From the NCBI GenBank assembly GCA_030762175.1, contig CM060830.1, forward strand, positions 44,690,501-44,754,500: DNA of 64,000 nucleotides, written 5' to 3'. The position numbers were made by a program, and so were the translations under genes. The notes under the pieces are model-generated. The model had not been told where the DNA came from, searched no databases, and was given only the letters and a program-made list of their open reading frames with translations. This stretch comes from Metallyticus violacea (Eukaryota > Arthropoda > Insecta > Mantodea > Metallyticidae). Of this stretch, positions 41,192 to 49,060 are shown piece after piece (position 1 is the stretch's first letter; every line of letters begins with the position of its first letter).

Positions 41192-44100
41192 CCCGAAGGG
41201 GACGGAATCGTGCGAGCCATCGGTCAGTCGTCTCCGCTTGTGAAAGCATATCCTGTATATTTTGTCTTCTGGTTCGGAGATGACAATTACTCTTTTGCGT
41301 TTAATTTTGCTTTCCGTTCGAACCACAATCACCTCCTCCTCCCTCTCCTTTAATATCATCTCCTTTATGGACTCAAAATTAACTAGCTGCAAAGAAGAGT
41401 AATTAAGAGTTATTCCTCGCACTTTGCACACAGTTTTAAAATCATTGTTTGGCAGTTTGATCTTATAGGCGTAATTCTTTGGTCCTCCGGATACGAACTC
41501 GCAAATGTAGGAATGGGAACCGTAGTCAGCTAGTTCGTCCGTCATGTCGCCTAGATTATCTCCGCATTGAACGCTACATTGTTCTCCATCCTTGGCTAGG
41601 AAAAATATCGAGTCCGTATCGGTATACAGTATCTTTCTGTTCAAAGCTTCTAGGTAACTGTAAAGTTTAAGTCTTGCGCCGGTAGTAACGTAAGCCCCAA
41701 GGATTTCGTTGGTGTGCTTCAGTGAAGGGGCTTCCTTCTCCTCCAGGTAGCGCCAAGACAACCACGCGACCTTGTCGCTTGCAAACATCACATTTTGCAC
41801 CTCTAGGCCGGGCGTGGTCAAAAACTTGTACAGTTCCTGAGGTTCCGTTATCATCTTTGTGCGTGATCTGTTGCCCTGCTCTGTGAGTTTTCCCCAAAAG
41901 CTGTTTAGGCAGAGTTTGGACAAGGATCTGGCACCGGGATTCTTGCGAATCGCCGTCTTATCCAGAAGAATTCCCTCACTTTGAAAGAAGTTCTGCACGT
42001 ACTTTTCCTTGTCCTCTTCGCTGGTAACCCAGGAGGGATAACCGCTGGCCTCTGCCTTCAATTTTAGAAACGTATTTATGTACTGCACAAAGAGACCTCC
42101 TTGGTTTTCTACTGGATCATATTGTTCAATTTTATATTCGTAAAATTCAAAAATCTGTCTAACTTCATAGCCCATGTCGACAGCCTTTCGTATTTCGTCT
42201 ACAACCCACGTGCCGGTAATTTCTCGTTGACTCTCGTCATGAGTGCATTCTTCTTCTTCTTCCCCCTCTTCGGCACACATTCTACAAAGGCAAAACATCA
42301 ATTTTTGACGGCAGCGATAAGGCAAAACTGGATGATACAGTTCTCTGTTCTTTGGCAAAACTCTGCACTTGGCCACTCCTTCCTTTTGTAACATCTCTGC
42401 TATATTAGAGCATTCTTCACCAATGTAAATTGTAGGATGTCCAACAGGAAACTTGAAATATTTGCAAATATACGGATACAAAGACATAACATCGTAATAT
42501 TTAATACGTGTTTCATCGTCGGTCTTGCAATAAGTTCTCATTGCTTCCGTTCTTCCTCCATAGAGGCAATCGCGGAGGACGAGAGGTACACTCTTTACAA
42601 TTGGATCATTGTTCAAGGCGGGATGATTTTTCAAAATTTCCTCAAATTCACATTCCCACATAACGTGACACACATATCCTGCCGCCACAATTCTATCTAA
42701 GCGAGCCATGGTTTGTTCGTATCTATCTGCGAGCGTCTCCATGGTACTTTCCATGACGGGAACGTCTCTGTTATCTAGACAATGATGCCCGTGCCAGTAG
42801 CATCCGTTGAAGCAAAAAACTTCTTTCGTCTCTTGGCAAAATCCATCAACTTTGAGGTTGGGTAGCTCGGGCAGTCGATACTCTCTGCCGTTGCCCGCAT
42901 GCCTAATGCAAATGCCCCTGCTAACCTCTTCATATCTTAGCCACATGAGAGCCTTTTGCGATTGTCTATCTGCCTTTCTATAGCCCCCACACGGAATGAG
43001 ACCCACGGTGTTTGACTTTAAGAATTTCTTTCTAAATACCTTATTGCAAGCAGAAGCAATTGTGATAGATTCTTGAAAAACGTCAATGTTCCCGATGCTT
43101 AAGAAAGTATTTCTAAAAATACAGCAAGCCTCTCTGAGTACTGCAACATCTGCCAAACAGTACATTTCTAGTTCCTTTTTATTATAAAAAACGCCATCTT
43201 TTGCCGTTTGATACCAATCAAAGAATTCTTTCCGTTCATCTACTGTCATTTGATTCACGCCATAATAGTCTGGTTCTGGATACGATCCCACATAATTTAA
43301 GTTTTCCGGGGTGTTAAAAAAATGCGGATAATACCCCTTTTTAACAGAATCTATTCCAAAAGCTTTTGGCAAACTTCTCAGTTTCATTGGTAAAAAATTT
43401 AGACTATCCAAAAATATTATATGCTCCATTTTCATGCACAATATTTTGGCACCGTTCATTACTAAATTTGGCGTCCACTCTTGTCGTATGGCATAATCGA
43501 GAATGAACATTAGATCGTAAGCCCTAGCATTATGAGCAATGACAATTACTTTGTCGCAAAATGGTCTGTCTCTTCGTAAATATTCGACAAACTGCCCAAT
43601 GCAATCATCACCCCAAAATGAGTGTCTGCGTTTACCGCACTGGAAACAGTCTACACTCGCGTCCTTATTCCTTTCGCATATGAAACAAAATTGTTCGAGA
43701 CACAAGAGTACGGGGACGTGGAGAAAGGCGGTGCCTATTCGCGTGGACTGCGTGCATTCAATGTCATAGAAAATGAAAAGAACCTTCTTGGAAGAGGGAA
43801 CTCTCGGACTAAGCGTAGGCATGTAACACAAGTGTCCAGACATCTCGTTTCGGTTGCAATTTTTACAAAATACCATGTGACATTGATGGTTAGTGTTTAA
43901 CAGTGCGTTGCAATTGGAACAGTGCCGCTTCCATTCGCAAACTAATCTTCCACCCACTCTATTCCTCCTATGATTAGCTATGCAAGTTTCACTCCTAAAA
44001 TATCTATTACATTCATTGCAGAATATATTACTACCTTCGAAGGAACAAGGAGGTACCGTAAAGCATCCCGAACATTGAAATTTACAAACGTGTGTCTTAG

Positions 44101-44938
44101 CTCCATTGTATTTCATTCCCTTGTTACAACCCTGGCACACATATTCTGCAGCCATGGCACCGGTCAGACTTACAATTACGTCATAGTGTTTTTCAACAGA
44201 GTCGTACAGAAGATTCAATCGTTTTATCGAATTAATATTGCCATCAAAAATAACATTTTCACAATACAATCCAGAATAAACTATTATGCGAAAATCGTGA
44301 AGATAATCTTGGAATTTTTGCAATTCTACAACTCCTCCTCCGGCAGTCAAATCAACATTTGCAGCTCTTAAGAGCTGCTCAACTTTAGAGTGAATTTTCC
44401 TACCCTGTCTAAAAGCTTTATAGTCAGGATCTCTAGTAAAATGTGCTATTGCAATCACCAGAGCATGAGCCAAACAGTTCGTTTTGGAAATTACTCTGAC
44501 AATGCTTCTTTTTAAATGTGCTAACACAGATATCTTACGGCCTTTGGTTTTTATGCTTTTTCCATTCCCTGAAGGCATTTGAATGTGGTGAACTTTCACC
44601 GACAGCACGTCCGTAGCATTAAAGTTAGCATTAGACTGGCACACCTTCTCAAAGACAGACATTAAAACGCCTAAGGACATTTGATCCCTGCGACGAAAGC
44701 TAAGCCCTATTGCTCTGTCCTGGGAATTGATGGAATTTGTAATGGTCAGACCTACCATATCTTTCGATCTTACGTCTGCCAATACAAAATCCAAAAGCTG
44801 CTGCATGGTATTTTTAAAATAAGAAATGGGGTTTTCGTTTGAAGGAGAAGGATTAATTTGAATTTCATAGTAACGACCATGTGCGTTAAACCTATCGTAT
44901 GCTCTTCTTGCCTCATTCAAAATTGTAATATTTTCCAT
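41174..44938 (-). CDS. polB: Protein-primed family B DNA polymerase (PolB)
   Basis: 1254 aa. N-terminal region 1-260 of unknown fold, then Cys/His zinc-finger-like clusters (about 268-371). Exonuclease: Asp392/Glu394 in FYDIECT, Asn470/Asp475 in AHNARAYD, Tyr593/Asp597 in YCLADV. Residues 696-720 (VDGF ... CFNGCYWHGHHC) look like the active-site block of Vsr-type endonucleases. Polymerase: motif A Asp816 in YYDVMSLYP, motif B KLCLNSFWGK (1008-1017), motif C Asp1107/Asp1109 in YTDTDS, then GPKNYAYK. All catalytic residues are intact. It copies the linear genome from its ends, probably protein-primed as in its family. A leader intron is predicted upstream. Confidence 0.96.
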   Translation of the reverse strand: MENITILNEARRAYDRFNAHGRYYEIQINPSPSNENPISYFKNTMQQLLDFVLADVRSKDMVGLTITNSINSQDRAIGLSFRRRDQMSLGVLMSVFEKVCQSNANFNATDVLSVKVHHIQMPSGNGKSIKTKGRKISVLAHLKRSIVRVISKTNCLAHALVIAIAHFTRDPDYKAFRQGRKIHSKVEQLLRAANVDLTAGGGVVELQKFQDYLHDFRIIVYSGLYCENVIFDGNINSIKRLNLLYDSVEKHYDVIVSLTGAMAAEYVCQGCNKGMKYNGAKTHVCKFQCSGCFTVPPCSFEGSNIFCNECNRYFRSETCIANHRRNRVGGRLVCEWKRHCSNCNALLNTNHQCHMVFCKNCNRNEMSGHLCYMPTLSPRVPSSKKVLFIFYDIECTQSTRIGTAFLHVPVLLCLEQFCFICERNKDASVDCFQCGKRRHSFWGDDCIGQFVEYLRRDRPFCDKVIVIAHNARAYDLMFILDYAIRQEWTPNLVMNGAKILCMKMEHIIFLDSLNFLPMKLRSLPKAFGIDSVKKGYYPHFFNTPENLNYVGSYPEPDYYGVNQMTVDERKEFFDWYQTAKDGVFYNKKELEMYCLADVAVLREACCIFRNTFLSIGNIDVFQESITIASACNKVFRKKFLKSNTVGLIPCGGYRKADRQSQKALMWLRYEEVSRGICIRHAGNGREYRLPELPNLKVDGFCQETKEVFCFNGCYWHGHHCLDNRDVPVMESTMETLADRYEQTMARLDRIVAAGYVCHVMWECEFEEILKNHPALNNDPIVKSVPLVLRDCLYGGRTEAMRTYCKTDDETRIKYYDVMSLYPYICKYFKFPVGHPTIYIGEECSNIAEMLQKEGVAKCRVLPKNRELYHPVLPYRCRQKLMFCLCRMCAEEGEEEEECTHDESQREITGTWVVDEIRKAVDMGYEVRQIFEFYEYKIEQYDPVENQGGLFVQYINTFLKLKAEASGYPSWVTSEEDKEKYVQNFFQSEGILLDKTAIRKNPGARSLSKLCLNSFWGKLTEQGNRSRTKMITEPQELYKFLTTPGLEVQNVMFASDKVAWLSWRYLEEKEAPSLKHTNEILGAYVTTGARLKLYSYLEALNRKILYTDTDSIFFLAKDGEQCSVQCGDNLGDMTDELADYGSHSYICEFVSGGPKNYAYKIKLPNNDFKTVCKVRGITLNYSSLQLVNFESIKEMILKEREEEVIVVRTESKIKRKRVIVISEPEDKIYRICFHKRRRLTDGSHDSVPFGYIKPD

Positions 44939-44939
44939 T

Positions 44940-45016
44940 CTAGAAAATTAACAAAGTTAAACCTATCGTGTGCTCAATATTTTCTAGACAAAGTCTTTGC
45001 TGACAATTATACTTAC
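44940..45016 (-). other. Predicted 77-nt leader intron of PolB
   Basis: Minus strand donor GTAAGT (45011-45016) and acceptor TTTTCTAG ending at 44940, one base before the PolB ATG. Arrangement mirrors the right-arm early genes. Not tested. Confidence 0.5.
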
Positions 45017-45072
45017 TCTCAAGAATAAATATACAAATGCTGTACTATCTGACTCAAGAGCAGACGGAAACT

Positions 45073-45105
45073 GGTAACTGAACCGAGGTTTCCTATGCCT
45101 TTATA
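45073..45105 (-). promoter_or_regulatory. TATA/initiator promoter of PolB
   Basis: Minus strand TATAAAGG (45098-45105) with TCAGTTACC (45073-45081), the arthropod initiator, 26 nt downstream. Part of a 460-bp divergent control region shared with the right-arm genes, which also has a direct repeat GCGTAGTCT at 45145 and 45175. Confidence 0.7.
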
Positions 45106-45248
45106 TCTGAATCTTGTACCTCTCGGAGGGGGAATGTCATGAAGGCGTAGTCTCGATTGCAGAAGGCTGTGAGAGCGTAGTCTAGGTCACCAGCGAATAT
45201 TGCAGCTGCAAAAGAGAAAGGAGGATGCGAATGCAGGTCATTTTGCAC

Positions 45249-45281
45249 TATATAAGCTGCATAAAGAATTCCCTTTTCACT
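45249..45281 (+). promoter_or_regulatory. TATA/initiator promoter of the right-arm early genes
   Basis: TATATAAG (45249-45256) and TCACTC initiator with its A at 45279, 30 nt downstream. Leads into a 39-nt leader exon (about 45279-45317) that ends at a GTAAGT donor. Confidence 0.7.
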
Positions 45282-45317
45282 CACTCATCGACACTCTGCT
45301 GTTGCTTGGCGAGAGCG

Positions 45318-45402
45318 GTAAGTTGCATTTATCTATTTTTCAAGCAGTCTTGAAAATAAGACTATACACAAATAGTTATATATATATTTTTGTTCTTTGC
45401 AG
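45318..45402 (+). other. Predicted leader intron with donor shared by three genes
   Basis: Donor GAGAGCG/GTAAGT at 45318 and acceptor TTCTTTGCAG ending at 45402, directly before the ATG of the 104-aa gene. Two further acceptors lie right before the next two genes (45941 and 46383), so one donor may serve all three. Confidence 0.6.
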
Positions 45403-45717
45403 ATGGATTTTGTTAGTAGATTCAGTCAGATTCAAAACACAAGGACCATAAGAATTAGCGAATTGGAAAAAAACGTTCCTTATCAAGTGACTGGAGCATC
45501 AAAATTGCTCACCCAATATGGTCCATCAGTTTTGATTAAACTTGAAAAAGATTGTGGAAATGCTATTCAAGTGTATCTTCCCAAAAAGTACACCGAAGCA
45601 TTTGAGGAACAGGATTTATTGGACATTAACAGTAGAAAACTTCGTCTAACATTTTTGTATTCAGGATTTACAGACAAAAATGCTTATGATATTACAATTA
45701 AAAAGTTCACTACTTAA
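45403..45717 (+). CDS. 104-aa early protein (possible OB-fold ssDNA-binding type)
   Basis: Read from the ATG at 45403 that abuts the splice acceptor. Sequence pattern: TRTIRISELEKNVPYQV, KLLTQYGPSVLIKLEKD, IQVYLPKKYTEAF, then a C-terminal KLRLTFLYSGF. The alternating beta strands with a YG/VLIKL and VYLPKRY-like block recall small proteins found in other insect mobile elements and viruses that I suspect are OB-fold ssDNA-binding proteins, but I cannot name the family. First gene of the right arm; a decayed copy of its 3' two thirds follows at 45757-45935. Likely early, replication-related (inference from position). Confidence 0.75.
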   Translation: MDFVSRFSQIQNTRTIRISELEKNVPYQVTGASKLLTQYGPSVLIKLEKDCGNAIQVYLPKKYTEAFEEQDLLDINSRKLRLTFLYSGFTDKNAYDITIKKFTT

Positions 45718-45756
45718 ATTCTGAATTAGTGATCTGAAAACTTCCTTATAATGTTA

Positions 45757-45935
45757 TCGGCACATCAAAATTGCTCACCCAATATGATCCATCAGATTTG
45801 ATTAAGATAGTGGAACCGCTATTCAAATGTATCTTCTCAAAAAGTATACCTATAAAAAACGTCACCTAACATTTTTTTGTATTCAGAATTTACAGACCAA
45901 AATGCTATTAAAAGCTCACTACTTAAATTCTTTAT
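45757..45935 (+). pseudogene. Decayed tandem copy of the 104-aa gene
   Basis: The gap between the 104-aa gene and the dUTPase gene repeats the former: CATCAAAATTGCTCACCCAA, ATTCAAATGTATCTTCTC, ACATTTTTTTGTATTCAG and the end CACTACTTAAATTCT align with 45507-45720, with several deletions and frameshifts. The copy ends at the same stop codon region, and its last bases run into the pyrimidine tract of the dUTPase acceptor. Confidence 0.85.
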
Positions 45936-45941
45936 TTTCAG
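45930..45941 (+). promoter_or_regulatory. Splice acceptor abutting the dUTPase ATG
   Basis: Pyrimidine-rich CTTTATTTTCAG ending at 45941, with the ATG starting at 45942. Confidence 0.55.
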
Positions 45942-46364
45942 ATGACGCTTCAAATAGTATTACTTAATAAGCATGCAATAATGCCTGTAAGGTGTACTGA
46001 AGAATCGGCTGGACTAGATGTGTTCTCTCCAAAAGCATATGTAATACATCCTCACGAAACAATTAAAATACCTATTGGAATTTCGGCTACACCTCCTCTA
46101 AACACATATATCCGTATCGCAGAGAAATCAAGTTTATCTGTTTTAGGTCTCAGCATTGCAGGGGGATGCGTAGATAGAGATTTTACTGGAGAAATATGTG
46201 TTTTGTTGACAAACAATTCCAACTGCAATCATAAAATTTCCAAAAATCAAAAAATAGCTCAGTTAATTTGTGAAAAAATAATAATTCCAAAAATAAAGCA
46301 CGTGATAGTTTTAAAAGATACTTCTAGAGGTAATAAGGGTTTTGGCAGCACCGGAAAATACTAA
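45942..46364 (+). CDS. dut: dUTPase (dUTP nucleotidohydrolase)
   Basis: 140 aa with all five motifs of trimeric dUTPases: I AGLDVFSP (23-30), II EKSSLSVLG (61-69, a Lys where Arg is usual), III GGCVDRDFTGEI with Asp78 as the probable catalytic residue and Phe81 where Tyr is usual, IV NQKIAQLI (102-109), V RGNKGFGSTG (129-138). It hydrolyses dUTP to dUMP and pyrophosphate, keeping uracil out of newly made DNA, useful to an element that replicates in cells with poor nucleotide pools. The ATG follows a splice acceptor directly, and the stop codon lies inside the TACTAAC branch-point word of the next gene. Confidence 0.93.
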   Translation: MTLQIVLLNKHAIMPVRCTEESAGLDVFSPKAYVIHPHETIKIPIGISATPPLNTYIRIAEKSSLSVLGLSIAGGCVDRDFTGEICVLLTNNSNCNHKISKNQKIAQLICEKIIIPKIKHVIVLKDTSRGNKGFGSTGKY

Positions 46365-46383
46365 CACTAATGGTTTTTTTTAG
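46359..46383 (+). promoter_or_regulatory. Branch point and splice acceptor before the 340-aa gene
   Basis: Perfect TACTAAC (46359-46365), then an eight-T tract and TAG ending at 46383, six bases before the ATG at 46390. The strongest acceptor of the three. Confidence 0.65.
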
Positions 46384-46389
46384 GTAATT

Positions 46390-47412
46390 ATGGAAGAACT
46401 GATAATTCAAGGCCAAAATAAATTAACAAAGCGATACCATGCCTTACAGGCTCTAACAGGCAACATTCAGTTTTTCGAAGAATTCACTCCCACGCACTTT
46501 CCCACATTTTGGCCCACTCTTGTATGGATATTCTGCATAGTGTGCAATGACCAGGTTTGTGCTGCATTGACAGGACCGCTCGTTGCATATTTAGCAGGTA
46601 AAATACCAAAAAAACCTTCATATGCTACTTTATACATAGCCATGAAATGCAAAGATGAATTTTATTTACTAACACAACACTGTTCATTTGTGTTAAAAAA
46701 TGTACGTTTTACCTTTAAGTATGCTAAAAAAGGTACCTATGCAACCAACTACATCATGTGGAAGGTAAAGAATGAGGGAAAAAAAAGTTTTCTGCTCAAG
46801 GTTGCATGTGTAAATGCTGAAAAGAGTGTATCATTGGAAAACAACTGGGTGGATTTTATGTATTTCATTTTCAAAACATTAGATTTTACTTTCAAAAAAT
46901 ATGTAATAATTGGTTCATTTGTTCATCAATCATTTGTATTAAATTATTTTTGTGATCCTGCAGTAAATTCAAATGGATGGAACTGTGTAAATAGGTATGT
47001 TACTTCTTTCGGATGCAATTACCCAAACAGTTGCATTTGTAACATTTGTGTAAAAAACCCTTCGTCTCTAAAAGGATTAGCATCTAACATTTTATTTCAA
47101 AACAGCAATTTGCGTTTTTTTCATGCGGACACCAATTATGAAAATTATTCTTTTATTTTGGAGCATGGATATGCATTTGACATATCAATTGAAAATATTA
47201 TTCCATTTGAATTTCCAGTCAGACTTACAGCCAAATATTTCTGCATGGAAAACGAAAAATTGTGTCATTTTATGTGTTACAGAAAAAAGGCATTTAAAGC
47301 TCTGAAACATACAAAAATGTTCACTTGTGAAGATGAATTTATTTTTGAAATGTTAAACTTTGATAAATTTTGGTGGTGTGGGGTATGTCTCAAACCTTTG
47401 TTTGACATGTAA
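46390..47412 (+). CDS. Unknown 340-aa Cys-rich accessory protein
   Basis: Last right-arm gene, open from ATG to stop and followed at once by AATAAA. Lys, Phe and Cys rich. Two clusters look metal-binding: CICNIC (215-220) and WWCGVC (328-333) near the C-terminus; further Cys at 285, 292 and 296. Immediately after the first cluster, NPSSLKGLASNIL contains S-L-x(3)-A-x(3)-L (226-235), the pattern of an elongin BC-box (normally C or A at the sixth place). A Cys-x-Cys cluster beside such a box is also seen in adenovirus E4 34K-type proteins, but I see no overall similarity strong enough to claim homology. No family recognised. Confidence 0.8.
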   Translation: MEELIIQGQNKLTKRYHALQALTGNIQFFEEFTPTHFPTFWPTLVWIFCIVCNDQVCAALTGPLVAYLAGKIPKKPSYATLYIAMKCKDEFYLLTQHCSFVLKNVRFTFKYAKKGTYATNYIMWKVKNEGKKSFLLKVACVNAEKSVSLENNWVDFMYFIFKTLDFTFKKYVIIGSFVHQSFVLNYFCDPAVNSNGWNCVNRYVTSFGCNYPNSCICNICVKNPSSLKGLASNILFQNSNLRFFHADTNYENYSFILEHGYAFDISIENIIPFEFPVRLTAKYFCMENEKLCHFMCYRKKAFKALKHTKMFTCEDEFIFEMLNFDKFWWCGVCLKPLFDM

Positions 47413-47423
47413 AACTTTTGTAA

Positions 47424-47429
47424 AATAAA
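47424..47429 (+). terminator. Polyadenylation signal of the right arm
   Basis: AATAAA eleven bases after the stop of the 340-aa gene; no other copy lies between the three genes and this point that would obviously end transcripts earlier. Confidence 0.65.
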
Positions 47430-47923
47430 TGCTTTATATATGACTCAATGATTTTATTCTGCCAAAGAACCGCTCCTCCCCTTCCATTCAGTCTTCCTCC
47501 CACCTGTCGTCACTTCCACAGAGATTCTTCAGGTAACACATAACTTACTTTGCAAAACAATAAAGATTGTATATTTATCTCAAAAATCACTCATTCAAAA
47601 CATCCAAGAGTTTACAATCAAGGCGTGGCAATACCGTTAGCACAAAAATGTCTTAAACTAAGCATGGATCTTCTTTAGCCTACCTTCCAAACAACGAACT
47701 CTCGTAGCCTACATGTTAAAACTTATAGGAAGTAGAGCTATCGAACCAAAAATGTTACAGGATATTTTGGCGGAGTCCTTCAAATATAACTGTTAAGGAT
47801 GAGTGGGGTATTTTAGCAGCATCTCCGATTCCTTCACGTAACAACACCTGGACCGTTCGAGGCTGATGTATTCCTTCATGCTTAACAAGAATTGAGAGTA
47901 AATGATATATTTTTATAGTCATT

Positions 47924-47952
47924 AACACTTAACGTAACAATACGTTAGTGTT
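47924..47952. repeat. Hairpin within the subterminal region
   Basis: AACACTTAACGTA and TACGTTAGTGTT are inverted copies (one base missing) separated by ACAA. The stem contains the iteron word TTAACGTAACAATAC. Confidence 0.8.
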
Positions 47953-48224
47953 ATATTTTAAACATTTCCTTCATAATTAAAAAATGGGTTGTTAAGAGAA
48001 TTTTTTTTTTTTGGAATTCCTTAACACCACAATACCACACCAGAATGGCTTGTTAAAGTTTAAGCGATATATTTTTGTCTATTCCATACATTATTATGCG
48101 TAACAATGATCTAAGCTCTTTTCAAAAGAGAATGTTTTATAAACAAATTTAAAAATCTGAGTTAGATCAGTGTTGAACTCTTTAAGCATAAAACACTTAG
48201 TAGGTACTTACCCAACTACTCTCT

Positions 48225-48620
48225 GTTAAGTGCAACAAAACTGCAGTCTTATATATGTTTATCAACTACGAAAAGACATTGTAATGTAGGTCAATGAAAG
48301 TCTTACCTTTCCTACACATCGCTTAATACATCTTAAACTCATGCAACTTTGTTTCACCTCACGCTCATGTAATTCGTTGAATAAAACGCTGCTTGGCAAG
48401 CATTTTGCAACGCATGCGGTAACTGAACTCGCTGCACCGTTAAGTGCAACAAAGACTGCAGTCTGTTATATTGGAATGTAGGTCAATGAAAACAAGTCTT
48501 GCCTTTCCTACATACATCGCATCTTAAAAGCATGCAACTTTGTTTCACCTCACGTTCTTCTAATTTATTATTCTACAGGCAATGAACGAAAGCTTCTTTT
48601 GCAACGCATGTGGTAACTGA
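48225..48620. repeat. Diverged 200-bp tandem duplication
   Basis: Unit 1 (48225-48426) and unit 2 (48439-48620) both start GTTAAGTGCAACAAA, share AATGTAGGTCAATGAAA, CATGCAACTTTGTTTCACC, and end GCAACGCATG(C/T)GGTAACTGA. Several indels separate them, so the duplication is older than the insertion. Confidence 0.9.
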
Positions 48621-48766
48621 TTTTAAGAGGGACGCTTGCCATCTAATATCAATTGCCGCCGTAAGAGCATTAGAGTTTTTTAATAACAAAATAAACTAGC
48701 AGCAGCCTTTGAGGGCACCAATCATCGGGGAGAAGGAAGCCTTACTCTAAAATTGGGTTTTTAATG

Positions 48767-49060
48767 CCTTAACGTGACAATACCTGGTCAGTTAAGGTGA
48801 ACTCTTTGAGGTCAAATTCAAATAGATCTATAAAAGATAGATAATCACAAAATAAATTAGCAGCAGCGGGGGGCTTCAAAAAAAGATGGCGGCTGACCAG
48901 TTAAATCATCTTTTAATTCCTTAGCGTGACAATACCTGGTCTGTTAAGGGTTGACTCTCTGAGGTCAAATTCAAATAGATCTATAAAAGATAGATAATCA
49001 CAAAATAAATTAGCAGCAGCGGGGGGCTTTTAAAAAAGATGGCGGCTGACCAGTTAAATC
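48767..49060. repeat. 152-bp tandem duplication at the right TIR edge
   Basis: Units 48767-48918 and 48919-49060 are nearly identical, each starting with the palindromic iteron (CCTTA(A/G)C ... GTTAAGG), then GGTCAAATTCAAATAGATC, ATAATCACAAAATAAATTAG, GCAGCAGCGGGGGGC and the inner TIR words including the YY1-type AAGATGGCGGC. The left end has one unit only, and lacks the ATAATCACAAAATAAATTAGCAGC part. Confidence 0.9.

Larger units (their letters stand above)
47430..49031. other. Right subterminal noncoding region of the Polinton
   Basis: About 1.6 kb with no gene. It holds iteron-like words related to GTGACAATACC (47625, 47834, 47928, 48019, 48767, 48919), a hairpin at 47924-47952, a 200-bp tandem duplication (48225-48620) and a 152-bp tandem duplication at its inner TIR edge (48767-49060). 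Such a long noncoding end contrasts with about 65 bp between the inner edge of the left repeat region and the last left-arm stop. Confidence 0.8.

Noticed and set aside
41697..44371. Plus-strand frames over PolB
   Set aside because: Antisense shadows; PolB holds all exonuclease and polymerase motifs.
48225..48620. CRISPR-like or satellite array
   Set aside because: Only two diverged units, no spacers, eukaryotic context.
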